Below, piece by piece: positions 7,821 to 16,202 of a DNA stretch of 48,445 nt. Below the pieces are notes generated by a model. It had not been told where the DNA came from and did no database searches. It saw only the letters and a program-made list of their open reading frames with translations. The stretch comes from Eggerthellaceae bacterium (GTDB lineage Bacteria > Actinomycetota > Coriobacteriia > Coriobacteriales > Eggerthellaceae): NCBI GenBank assembly GCA_017432445.1, contig JAFRJC010000141.1, positions 1-48,445 on the forward strand. Reading direction: 5' to 3'. How positions within the stretch are numbered: the stretch's first letter is position 1; the number at the start of each line of letters is the position of its first letter. Position numbers and translations under genes: made by a program.

Positions 7821-8165
7821 CTTCTTTCACCTTTCGGCGCCATTAACCCTATACGCTCCCGCGTGAGAGCGGCCCGAAGTCCATCGTTCGGATACATTCC
7901 GGTCACGCGATGGGCACGCTATCGGTAGAGCAAACTCACATCTGCCCCACCTCATCGGTACCTTCTTTTCACGTTTTCTTGAAAATCCCTGTTCAGAGGG
8001 GATGACTACTCTGTTTCCATTTGATTACGCTAACACGACCTCGAAAACCTGATGAAGGTCCGTTCTTCCGTTAAAGACGACGGAAGGTCTTTGCTCATGT
8101 CAGGTTATTCATCCCTGCCCTCTGCTATCATTGCCCACGAAAAATACGAGCAAAACGGGGGAATT
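7821..8165. other. Gene-free divergent promoter region
   Basis: No gene is supported. The stretch lies between the minus-strand DUF2798-like gene and the plus-strand Fe-S gene, so it should hold both promoters. A small inverted repeat CTTCCGT-taaagacg-ACGGAAG (8065-8086) lies about 80 bases before the Fe-S gene start and may be regulatory. Confidence 0.35.
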
Positions 8166-9008
8166 ATGAACGTCGAGACACTGCAGGCAAAGCTTTCCGA
8201 ATATGTGCTGACCAGTCCTGACAACGCCATTCAGGCCAGCTGGGCGTTGCGTGACGAGATTGCGGGCACTCCCCTGTTCGACGCACCCATCGTCGGCTGC
8301 GCAAGCGCCGACGACCCGCTTTTCGCGCGCATCAAGGCGGACGAATTGATCTTGGGCGACACGTTCAAGCTGCCAGAAGAATGGCTGCCTGGCGCCAAGA
8401 GCGTCATCTCGATCTTTTACCCGTTCTCGGAGCCAGTCCGCAAGAGCAACTGGGACAACCTCGGCGTGCCGTCAGACGAATGGCTGCATGGGCGCGTCGA
8501 AGGCCACGAGTTCATCCATGCCACCGACCGCATCGTCGAGAGCTGGTTGCACGACGAGGGCTTTCAGACCTGCATACCCGCGCTCGAGCCATCGCTGGCC
8601 ATTATCAAACGAGAGCCGGAAGACGCCGTCGGCCGGCCTCTCTTCGTGAGCAGCTGGTCGGAGCGACATGCGGCGTTTGTGGCAGGATTGGGCACCTTTG
8701 GGCTATCCGCGCACCTAATCACGCGGGTGGGCAAAGCCGGCAGGTTCGGCAGCATCATCACGACGGCCGAAATCGAACCCACAACGCGGCCCTACGGCGA
8801 TGACCCTTACGCCTACTGCACCCGTTGCGGCGGCTGCACGAAGCGCTGCCCCGTGAATGCGCTGTCACTTGAGCATGGCAAGGACTACCAGACTTGCTGG
8901 GTCTACATGGAGGAGACCAAGATCCGCTTCAAGCCCCGTTACGGCTGCGGAAAATGCCAGCATCTCGTGCCTTGCGAAACCGGCATCCCCAACAAGCGCT
9001 TCGCGTAA
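8166..9008 (+). CDS. QueG-like 4Fe-4S protein
   Basis: The frame is open from 8052. The ATG at 8166 (MNVETLQAKL) follows GGGGGA by four bases and is the better start. The product is about 280 residues. A ferredoxin motif CTRCGGCTKRCPVNAL lies near residue 220 and a second Cys cluster CGKCQHLVPC near the C-terminus. The central domain contains AAFVAGLGTFGLSAHLIT, the arrangement seen in proteins annotated as epoxyqueuosine reductase-like in anaerobes. It is shorter than true QueG (about 380 residues) and lacks its C-terminal HEAT-like part, so the substrate is uncertain. It is cytoplasmic and stands alone. A repeat array follows. Confidence 0.75.
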   Translation: MNVETLQAKLSEYVLTSPDNAIQASWALRDEIAGTPLFDAPIVGCASADDPLFARIKADELILGDTFKLPEEWLPGAKSVISIFYPFSEPVRKSNWDNLGVPSDEWLHGRVEGHEFIHATDRIVESWLHDEGFQTCIPALEPSLAIIKREPEDAVGRPLFVSSWSERHAAFVAGLGTFGLSAHLITRVGKAGRFGSIITTAEIEPTTRPYGDDPYAYCTRCGGCTKRCPVNALSLEHGKDYQTCWVYMEETKIRFKPRYGCGKCQHLVPCETGIPNKRFA

Positions 9009-9080
9009 CCTGACAGAGCCCTATGGCGAATGGGCTTCCAGGATACACATGCCACGCAACCTGCACTGTGATCGCAAAAC

Positions 9081-9300
9081 CCTCCACGAGGGCGGTTTTT
9101 GGACATCCGTCGCCAGCCTTTGTCCGGAATCGCGGCTCGTGGATGGATTCAGGCCCGCGCCCGCGAAGACCCCAAAGGGAAACGCCTGCTCAAAGCGCTG
9201 CAGGGCATGGGCGGGATATCAACGACTCCCGGAAAACCCTCCACGAGACCGTTTTTTGAGCACGCGATATGGACCAATGTCCAGAATCGCGGGTTGTGGA
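9081..9300. repeat. Palindromic repeat array B (two copies)
   Basis: Copy 4 has CCACGAG (9084-9090) and CTCGTGG (9136-9142), with an inner GGACA/TGTCC pair (9101-9105, 9121-9125). Copy 5 has CCACGAG (9241-9247) and TTGTGG (9294-9299), with an inner TGGAC-caat-GTCCA (9270-9283). Both begin AAACCCTCCACGAG and end with AATCGCG then the right arm, the reverse orientation of array A. The copies are 157 bases apart. The spacer carries GGAAACGCCTG (9178-9188), also found inverted in array A. No gene lies in 9009-9418. Confidence 0.75.
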
Positions 9301-9338
9301 TGAGTCCGCACGTGGACATATTCAATGGTCACTTACCT

Positions 9339-9367
9339 TTGGGCCAGTAATCAAAAACTGGTAGAAT
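9339..9367 (+). promoter_or_regulatory. Promoter of lipoprotein/radical SAM pair
   Basis: TTGGGC (9339-9344), a 17-base spacer and TAGAAT (9362-9367) lie about 50 bases before the lipoprotein ATG. The ribosome binding site GAGGGGG follows at the right distance from the start. Confidence 0.5.
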
Positions 9368-9418
9368 TGCCTAAGACGATCAAGAGCCGAGCCTGCGTGA
9401 ACATGAGGGGGCGCCACA

Positions 9419-9727
9419 ATGAAGAAGACGCTTGTCTACGGTGCCGCGACGGCCGCCGTGCTGGCATCGCTCGGAGCTGGATTCGGACTGGTGGCCTGCA
9501 CCAACGAATCGGCTGTCGAGACGGTTTACGGCCCACCTCCAAGCGAGATGTCCTCTTCGAGCTCGGAAGCCGACGAGCCCATCGAGGACGTTTACGGACC
9601 ACCTGTCGACGAGTCCGATTCTTCTGCTTCCTCGGATTCCATGTCTGAGGAAGACCCCGACGAGGAGCTCATCAACGCGCTCTACGGCCCGGCTCCCGAC
9701 AGCGAGAAACCTGATGCAGAGAACTAA
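9419..9727 (+). CDS. Small lipoprotein with three YGP motifs, radical SAM partner
   Basis: A 102-residue protein with a signal peptide ending in a lipobox (GLVAC, Cys27). The mature part is almost entirely Ser, Glu, Asp and Pro, with three short motifs: VYGPPP (36-41), VYGPPV (58-63) and LYGPAP (88-93). Nothing else in it looks folded, so the motifs are the likely functional units. The gene overlaps the radical SAM gene by 14 bases, so the two are made together. Lipoproteins partnered with radical SAM/SPASM enzymes are known as a pair type, chiefly in Bacteroidetes. By analogy I infer that the YGP motifs are modified by the enzyme before or during export. The modification is not known. Confidence 0.75.
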   Translation: MKKTLVYGAATAAVLASLGAGFGLVACTNESAVETVYGPPPSEMSSSSSEADEPIEDVYGPPVDESDSSASSDSMSEEDPDEELINALYGPAPDSEKPDAEN

Positions 9728-10814
9728 TGCGCTCAAGCTCGAAGGTCTCGAGCGCCAGCGTCGGCGCTTCGACCGAAATGCCCGCACTCCAAAGCTCCAG
9801 CAGCTCTTCTTAGAGGTCACGCCGCGTTGCAACCTGTCGTGCATTCATTGCGGTAGCCGCTGTGACGAGCACGCCCTCACCGAGGAGGTCTCGCTGGACG
9901 AGTACCGAACCCTGCTCGAACGGGTGCGCGAAGCCTTTGGAACAGGAGTCTTCATCGCAATAACCGGCGGCGAGCCCATGCTGCGCGAAGATATCTTCGA
10001 GCTGGGCACGATCATCCGCGACCTTGGCTTTTCCTGGGGTATGACCACCAACGCGACGCTCATCACGCCAGATGCGGCAAAACGTCTGATCGAAAGCGGG
10101 CTTCGAACCGTTTCGGCGAGCATCGACGGCATGCCGGCCACGCACGATGCCGTACGCCAACGCCCCGGCTCCTACGACGCCGCCATCGAGGGCGTATGCA
10201 ATCTGGCTGCAACCAACGGCCTCAAGGTGCTGCAGGTCACCTCGGTCATGAACCACCAGACCATCGACGAGCTCGACGAGCTCTTCGACGTCATGGTGGA
10301 CCTTCCCATCGACAGCTGGCGACTCGCCAACGTCGAACCCATCGGCAGCGCCCTGCAGCATCCCGAGATCCTCTTCCAGCCGCAAGACTATTCACGGCTC
10401 TTCTCGTTCATCCGCCAGAAGCGCGAAGGGGAATGGCCGGTCAGCTACGGATGCTGCCACTACCTGGGACTCGGATACGAGGGGGAGCTGCGCGATTGGT
10501 TCTGGCTTTGCAGCGCGGGAATACACATCATGTCGATCACGCACACGGGCGATATCGCAAGCTGCTTGGACATCGAACGCAGGCCCGAGACGATCTTCGG
10601 AAACTTCCGCACCCATGACATTGCCGAAGTGTGGCGCGATGGCTTCGAGATCTACCGGAACGATAACGCCCTCGCAGACCTCAACCCGACCTGCGCCGAT
10701 TGCTCGCAAAAACGCTGGTGCCGCGGCGATTCCGCACACAGCTGGGATTTCGAGCACAACGAGCCGCGCGTCTGCATGCTGCGCGATTTGCCTGAGTTTA
10801 TTCCCGTTTCGTAA
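9714..10814 (+). CDS. Radical SAM/SPASM protein, candidate lipoprotein-modifying enzyme
   Basis: A 366-residue enzyme. The ATG at 9714 lies inside the end of the lipoprotein gene and is the first start that keeps the whole enzyme without long upstream junk. The SAM cluster motif CNLSCIHC (Cys39, 43, 46) follows FLEVTPR, and ITGGEPML supplies the SAM-binding loop. The C-terminal part carries extra Cys residues: YGCCHYLG, LCSAG, SCLD and the run CADCSQKRWC then GDSAHSWDF. This fits a SPASM domain holding two auxiliary 4Fe-4S clusters, as in peptide-modifying radical SAM enzymes. It is cytoplasmic, so any modification of the partner would precede secretion. There is no other maturation or export gene beside it. 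Confidence 0.85.
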   Translation: MQRTNALKLEGLERQRRRFDRNARTPKLQQLFLEVTPRCNLSCIHCGSRCDEHALTEEVSLDEYRTLLERVREAFGTGVFIAITGGEPMLREDIFELGTIIRDLGFSWGMTTNATLITPDAAKRLIESGLRTVSASIDGMPATHDAVRQRPGSYDAAIEGVCNLAATNGLKVLQVTSVMNHQTIDELDELFDVMVDLPIDSWRLANVEPIGSALQHPEILFQPQDYSRLFSFIRQKREGEWPVSYGCCHYLGLGYEGELRDWFWLCSAGIHIMSITHTGDIASCLDIERRPETIFGNFRTHDIAEVWRDGFEIYRNDNALADLNPTCADCSQKRWCRGDSAHSWDFEHNEPRVCMLRDLPEFIPVS

Positions 10815-10841
10815 AAGGCGGCATGTCTTAGGGCTTTAGTC

Positions 10842-11354
10842 TTATCGCAACTCGAGCACCATGAGCCATTCGCTTTCGTCGGCCCCTTCACCGACGACGC
10901 GAAAGCCGAGACGCTCGTACAGGTGAAACGCCGGATTCTCCTTCTGCACCGATAGGGAGACGCGTGCGTAGCCGGCATCTTCCAGCAAGATGATCATGCG
11001 ACGCATGAGGGCCGTTCCAATACCACACCCCCGATATGGCTTGAGAAGCGAGATCGAGAACGAGGGCGTCTCATCGTCAATGTGCCCGTACTCGTCGGTT
11101 GTGCGCACCCAGCAGGCGCCGACGACGCGCCCATCGACCTCAGCAACCAGTGCGCGGTCATCGGGTAGCTGGCCAAATCCCTCGAATGCTGCAAGGCATT
11201 TGGGGTCGTCGCGCACGACTGAGCGCGGCACTTCTCCTTCGAAGTCCTCCGGTACCCAAATCGCCCGGAAGAGAAACTCCTCCAGCAGGCAGTGCTCTTC
11301 CTCGCGCATATCTCTTATTACGTAGTCCACCGCACCCCTAATCGTGAACCCCAT
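10842..11354 (-). CDS. GNAT N-acetyltransferase
   Basis: A 170-residue acetyl-CoA-dependent acetyltransferase. The CoA-binding motif A is LLKPYRGCGIGTALMRRM (around residues 110-125), followed by the motif B region NPAFHLYERLGFRVVGEG near the C-terminus. The acceptor substrate cannot be told from sequence. The ATG at 11354 lies about eight bases after a perfect minus-strand TATAAT (plus 11363-11368) and has no ribosome binding site, so the mRNA may be leaderless. It stands alone, and the YhgE pseudogene begins divergently next to it. Confidence 0.85.
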   Translation of the reverse strand: MGFTIRGAVDYVIRDMREEEHCLLEEFLFRAIWVPEDFEGEVPRSVVRDDPKCLAAFEGFGQLPDDRALVAEVDGRVVGACWVRTTDEYGHIDDETPSFSISLLKPYRGCGIGTALMRRMIILLEDAGYARVSLSVQKENPAFHLYERLGFRVVGEGADESEWLMVLELR

Positions 11355-11428
11355 GGCATGTAATTATACCTGTTCACCGTTGACCACTCGCCCGATTGCT
11401 AATCCCAGAGCAATCGCTTGCCCTGTAA

Positions 11429-12790
11429 ATAGATGATTGCTCCCGCATAACGAAATCCCTGGTCGTGCAGGTAAACCAGGAGTTTTCATCCACTGTCAAC
11501 AAGACGCTGCTCACGGAGGTGCAGAAGGGGGTCGAAGAGGTCGGGGCTGAAACCGACAAGGTCCGGGACAAGGCGACGGGCGAGATCGACGATGCACGTT
11601 CGGACCTGCAGACGGCAATCGCAATGCTCGACAGCGCTTCGTCTTCCATCGGCGGCTGGCGCGAATCGGTGGCTGCTATCAACGCTTCGCTCGGCGAGAC
11701 CGCAGATCAGCTTCCCGCTATCCAATACGCGCTTGACGATAGCAGCAGAGACCTCGACATCCTGCGTGCACAAGTATCCGAGTTCGATTCGGAGTTTTCC
11801 CAAACGCTCGCGCAGGCAAACCTCACGCTGGCCAACCTCTCGCTACGCGTGAGCTCATCCGTAGGCAATGCAACCGCGGACGTGGCGAAAGCGGCCGCCA
11901 GCCTGAACGAAATCGCCGAAGAGCTCAAGGTAACGATAGAGCTGCACGGCAACATCGCAGCCGTCGACGAGCTGCTCTGAAACGCGCTCACCGATCTGGA
12001 AGATGCCTCGACAAAGCTGAGCGAATCGGTCGAGAATGCCAACCAGACCGTACAGAACATGAACGGCAGCGTGCAAGAGCTCGTCGATGCGACGGATTCC
12101 GCAAGCCAAAGCTTCTCGCAAAACGCACTTCCACTGCTTTCCAATGGCGCCTTTGAGCTTGGCAAAGCGCTCTCGGGCATGTCAAGCGCCATTGCGCAAT
12201 TCGAACCGCAGATCGTCGAGCTGCAGGGCGTGCTGAATAACACTGACTCGGCGCTCGTCGAGGCCGACAACGCAATCGGGCAGTCGAAACAGCTTCTGTC
12301 CAACGTAGATGCAGACCTCAAATCGACCGTCGCCGACCTCGGTGCACTTGGTAACGCCCTTCGAGTTGACGAGATTACGCGCCTTCTTGACATCGAGCCC
12401 GACAACATGGGAACGTTCATCTCCTCCCCGGTCGAGATGGTCACCGAAAAGATTTACCCCGTCTCGAATTACGGCACGGCGGTAGCGCCGTTCTACACCT
12501 GCCTCGCATTGTGGATTGGGTGTTTCATCCTCCTATCCGTGATCAAACTCGAAGTTGACAGGACGGGCTTCGAGGAGGCCACGACCACCCAGCGTTACTT
12601 CGGGCGCCTGGCTCTCCTTCTGCTACTTGCGCTTCTGCAATCCCAGGTCATCTGCGGCGTCGATATTCTGCTTGGCATCGACTGCGCACATCCTGTGGCA
12701 TTCTTAGCCGCAGGCGCCGTCTGCTCGTTCGTCTTCATGAACCTGCTCTATGCGCTCGTCATCACGTTCCGCAACATTGGCAATGCGGAG
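11429..12790 (+). pseudogene. Decayed YhgE/Pip-family membrane protein gene
   Basis: The frame reads from about 11429 (ITKSLVVQVNQEFSSTVNKTL...), a segment that normally lies inside a YhgE/Pip N-terminal domain. The first ~200 codons are therefore missing. It stops at TGA 11978-11980 (probably CGA in the ancestor) and continues in the same frame through a coiled-coil region to the membrane part (YGTAVAPFYTCLALWIGCFILL, LVITFRNIG). Coding sense is lost near 12780-12790, where the last membrane helices should follow. GTG 11465 would give a 171-residue product, which I doubt is functional. YhgE/Pip proteins are membrane proteins with a large extracytoplasmic coiled coil, known from phage infection in lactococci and from secretion-associated loci. 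Confidence 0.75.
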
Positions 12791-15467
12791 AATCGGCAGC
12801 GTCGCTTTGATGGCTATACCTTTCGCGCTCGTCATTTTCATGTTGCCCCTGAATATCTTCTTGGACGTGAGCACCGACGTCAAACTCGGCGTCTTTGGGT
12901 TCACCCTCGTTGCACTTTTAATCTTGCAGCTGGGCTTGATTTTCCTGGAATACGCGAATCGCACCATCGAAGAGGAGACGCGCCTTCTAGGCCTCGAGAT
13001 CATGGGCGCCGCAGACGAAGACCCCGAGCTGTCGTATACGACGTTTGCCGACAAAGCCGATGATGCGCGCCTCGCCATCGAAGACGAGATGATCAAGGTC
13101 CGAAACCAGGTGTCAAACGATTTGCTTGGTATGACGCCACCTCTATCGGCCGAGATCATGACGCTCATCCCCAAAACACCTAATGCCCCCAAGGCCGAAT
13201 CCGACGAAGTCGATGCCGAGGGGAAAGCGAACACGGAAAGTGACGGAGATGGCGTCAAGCTGCATTCGGGAGCAGCGCGCGATATCTTCTTCACCGATAT
13301 GAGGCTCGGGTTCCAGAGCGTGATCGGCGTGGTCGTCATCATGCTGCTCGTGATCACGCCTTCGCTGTACGCGTGGTTCAACATCGCCGGCAGCTGGGAT
13401 CCGTACAGCAACACGGGCAACCTGAAAGTTGCGGTGGCGAACGAGGACGAGGGGTCCAAAGGCGAGCTCATTCCGATGAGGATGAACATCGGAGACACGA
13501 TCGTTTCCCAGCTTCGCGGCGAATCGGGGTTTGACTGGGTTTTCGTCGACGAAGACAAGGCCGTCGAGGGAGTGTACGACGAAAGCTATTACGCCGCCAT
13601 CGTCATCCCGAAGGATTTCAGCCGTAACATGATGACGTACCTGACTGATAACGCAGACTATCCCAACGTCATCTACTACACCAACGAGAAGGAAAACCCC
13701 ATCGCGCCCATCATCACCCAAAAGGGCGCAAACTCGATCCAGGAGGGTATCCGAAGCACCTTCACGCAGCGCGTCGACGAAGTCGGACTGAACCTTGCGG
13801 TAGACCTGGCAGACTACGTGACAAACCCCAACCTGAGCGGGTACGCCGCGAAGATGGGCAAGCACCTTGACGACGCCATACGAAACATCGGAGACGGGGC
13901 GAGCGCAATGCGTACGCTGTCGAGCCTGTCGGTGACAACGGCGAATGTCGTGTCTACGGCAAGCGTGGCGCTCGAGGGCATCAGGGCATCGAGCGATACG
14001 GCAAAGAATGCCCTCGGCAATGCGGAGAACGGCGTGACAGACGCCTCGGAGGCCTTCGCCACATCTGCCACCATCGTCGATCAGGCGCTCTCGGGAAGCT
14101 CCGGAACACTAGACAGCATCTCCGAAGACATAGACGCTTCTCTCGCCGACCTCGAGAGCAATACAGCTAACGTCCCGGGTGTAATTCATATCGCTGCGGA
14201 CGTCCTCGAAGACGCAGCTGGCTATATGCGGGAAATCGCACAGATAGCCCAAGAGGCGGCGAATGAGGAAACCGATCCGGAGAAAAGGGAGGAAGCCCTC
14301 GCAGAGGCCGCACGCCTGGCGGCTTTCGCCGAATCGATGACCAACCTGGCCGACACCGCGTCTTCGGCAGCCAACCGTTCCGATGGCTTGGCGGACAGGA
14401 TCGAAGATACGCGCGGGGATCTAAGGGGCCTCGTCGTCCAAGCCGATCAATCTCTCGACGAGACGCGGTCGTTCTACCACAATAGCATCGAATCGGCCGC
14501 GAACGACGTCGAAGCGACGGTGCGCTCCACTTCGGATGCAATCCACGCAATCATGAACGGCCTTGAGGGATCCGTGGCCGGGCTTTCCGAAAATGCAGGC
14601 AACCTGACGTCGCAACTGAACACGCTTTCAGGCGAGCTCACGGAGACAGCCACGAAGTTGGATACGACGGCAGATAACGTTTCCAAGGCGAAGAAACGGC
14701 TTTCTGACGCGCTCTCATCAGGCGACATGAAGCAGATCGAGTCCGCTATCTTGGGATCCGACCCATCTACGATGTCGGAGCGTATGGCAGCACCGCTCGA
14801 AGAGAAGCGAGAGCCCCTGTACTCGGTTGCGAACTTCGGATCGGCAATGGCTCCGTTCTACACGGTGCTGTGCCTGTGGGTCGGCGCACTCGTATTGGTA
14901 TCGACGCTGGAAGTCCACGTCACCGAGGAACGCATGGAACGATTGCGCCGCCGCTATGCTAAGGTGCGCGCGTTCCACGAGTACGTAGGGCGCTATGGCA
15001 TATTCGCCTTCATCTCGTTGCTGCAGAGCCTGCTCGTACTGTTGGGCGACCTGTGCCTGCTGCATATCCAGTGCGTCCACCCGATCCTGTTCGTCGTGTT
15101 CGGCGTCCTCATCGGACAGGTGTTCTGCCTGTTCGTTTACACGTTATCCGAACTGTTCGGCGATGTGGGCAAAGCGCTGTGCGTCATCCTGCTGATCATG
15201 CAAGTCGCAGCCTCAGGCGGCACCTTCCCAGTCGAGATGCTCGATCCAATGCTATCCAACATCGTGCCGTTCCTCCCCTTCTTCCACGGCATGAACCTTC
15301 TGAAGGAATGCGTGGCCGGCATCTACTGGCCTTCGGTGGGAGGCAACGTGGCGTTCTTCCTGACGATGGTCGGTACGGTGCTGCTCATCGGAATCGCGGC
15401 CCGCAAGCCCTTCCGCAAGCTTGACAATTGGTTCGAAGGCCAACTCGAGAAGACCGGCTTCATGTAG
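12783..15467 (+). CDS. YhgE/Pip domain membrane protein with fused N-terminus
   Basis: About 895 residues; the frame is open from 12750. The family's N-terminal hallmark LLVITPSLYAWFNIAGSWDPYSNTGNLKVAVANEDEG appears only about 180 residues in (cited here as two parts: the helix to FNI and the WDPY..TGNLKVAV domain). Before it lie two additional helices (SVALMAIPFALVIFML and LVALLILQLGLIFLEY) and a charged linker not usual for the family. A long Ala/Ser/Asp coiled coil follows. The C-terminus has about five helices, including MQVAASGGTFPVEML, typical of YhgE/Pip. No start has a ribosome binding site, and the 5' end lies inside the decayed upstream copy. A deletion probably joined two genes here, so expression is doubtful. 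Confidence 0.7.
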   Translation: MRRIGSVALMAIPFALVIFMLPLNIFLDVSTDVKLGVFGFTLVALLILQLGLIFLEYANRTIEEETRLLGLEIMGAADEDPELSYTTFADKADDARLAIEDEMIKVRNQVSNDLLGMTPPLSAEIMTLIPKTPNAPKAESDEVDAEGKANTESDGDGVKLHSGAARDIFFTDMRLGFQSVIGVVVIMLLVITPSLYAWFNIAGSWDPYSNTGNLKVAVANEDEGSKGELIPMRMNIGDTIVSQLRGESGFDWVFVDEDKAVEGVYDESYYAAIVIPKDFSRNMMTYLTDNADYPNVIYYTNEKENPIAPIITQKGANSIQEGIRSTFTQRVDEVGLNLAVDLADYVTNPNLSGYAAKMGKHLDDAIRNIGDGASAMRTLSSLSVTTANVVSTASVALEGIRASSDTAKNALGNAENGVTDASEAFATSATIVDQALSGSSGTLDSISEDIDASLADLESNTANVPGVIHIAADVLEDAAGYMREIAQIAQEAANEETDPEKREEALAEAARLAAFAESMTNLADTASSAANRSDGLADRIEDTRGDLRGLVVQADQSLDETRSFYHNSIESAANDVEATVRSTSDAIHAIMNGLEGSVAGLSENAGNLTSQLNTLSGELTETATKLDTTADNVSKAKKRLSDALSSGDMKQIESAILGSDPSTMSERMAAPLEEKREPLYSVANFGSAMAPFYTVLCLWVGALVLVSTLEVHVTEERMERLRRRYAKVRAFHEYVGRYGIFAFISLLQSLLVLLGDLCLLHIQCVHPILFVVFGVLIGQVFCLFVYTLSELFGDVGKALCVILLIMQVAASGGTFPVEMLDPMLSNIVPFLPFFHGMNLLKECVAGIYWPSVGGNVAFFLTMVGTVLLIGIAARKPFRKLDNWFEGQLEKTGFM

Positions 15468-15505
15468 GTGGAATGGACATCCCCAATTATTCGCCCGATT
15501 ACTTT

Positions 15506-15541
15506 CCCCTGGGGTGGTTGATCGACCGTTTACCCCTGGGG
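15506..15541. repeat. Two CCCCTGGGGTG direct repeats
   Basis: CCCCTGGGGTGnnTGATC occurs at 15506 and again at 15533, exactly 27 bases apart. Each contains the palindrome CCCC-T-GGGG. The pair lies between convergent genes (YhgE and the Tat ferredoxin). It could be a regulator site or part of a degenerate terminator. Confidence 0.4.
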
Positions 15542-15562
15542 TGAATGATCAAAGGGATCAGT

Positions 15563-16192
15563 CTAAACGGGCTTGACCATGATGGCGCGGAGTTGTGGCT
15601 CTGGAGCGAGGGAGCCTTGATCAGGTCTGAGACAGGCTTTCTGGCAGGCACCGCATCCCACGCATTTCTCGGGGTCGACCGATGGCCTTCCCTGCTTGTC
15701 GCGGCTGATGGCGCGGTACTGGCTCGGGCACACCCTGTAGCAGCGCTTGCACCTCTCGCCCGTCGCCCAGGGAAGGCACCATTCGGGAACGATCTCGGCT
15801 ATGCCGATTACAATACGCTCCCCGTCCGCGGGAGCTTTTAATGCGCCAGTCGGGCAAGCCTCTATGCAGCGCGGCATGCCGCCCGCCGAGGCGCACATGT
15901 CGCACCAGTTCTGGTAGAAGTCGGCGACGGGCATGCCGGCGCCAAGGATTCCCTCGCCCAGAGTCTCGGCACGCAAGACGTGCCATGGACATGACAGGAC
16001 GCATCGCCCGCAGCGGATGCATCGCTCCATCAGCCGATCTGCGTCTTGACCACCGGGAGGACGCACGAGCGCCTGGGCGGGAAGCGCCTTGAGCCCGCAG
16101 AGTGCGAGCACTACCGCTCCGCCGCACGCTCCCGCACACAGCTCACGCCGCGAAATGCCGCCTCTTTTCTCCGCTTCACCTGGCATAGCCAT
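15563..16192 (-). CDS. Tat-exported multi-cluster 4Fe-4S ferredoxin
   Basis: A 209-residue protein with a twin-arginine signal (ISRREL, residues 13-18) and hydrophobic region ending at about PAQA. Four Cys groups follow: CIRCGRCVLSCP (58-69), CDMC...CIEACP (97-113), CKRCYRVCP (148-155) with a preceding Cys139, and CVGCGACQKAC (177-187). This is the NapG/MauM-like ferredoxin type, carrying electrons outside the cytoplasmic membrane. The gene starts ten bases after the ROK kinase stop on the same strand, so they are probably co-transcribed. No membrane quinol oxidase or terminal reductase lies next to it, so its redox partner is unknown. Confidence 0.85.
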   Translation of the reverse strand: MAMPGEAEKRGGISRRELCAGACGGAVVLALCGLKALPAQALVRPPGGQDADRLMERCIRCGRCVLSCPWHVLRAETLGEGILGAGMPVADFYQNWCDMCASAGGMPRCIEACPTGALKAPADGERIVIGIAEIVPEWCLPWATGERCKRCYRVCPSQYRAISRDKQGRPSVDPEKCVGCGACQKACLRPDQGSLAPEPQLRAIMVKPV

Positions 16193-16202
16193 CCCGTAAC
16201 GC

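Noticed and set aside
9081..9300. Integron attC sites
   Set aside because: Size and palindromic form are similar, but the ends are CCACGAG/CTCGTGG with AAACCC/GGGTTT flanks, not the GTTRRRY/RYYYAAC core, and no cassette genes or integrase are nearby.
11978..11980. TGA recoding in the YhgE-type gene
   Set aside because: The gene also lacks both ends, so simple decay explains the stop.
15545..15841. Plus-strand frame of 98 codons after the YhgE gene
   Set aside because: It is antisense to the Tat ferredoxin gene, whose Cys motifs and Tat signal are unmistakable.
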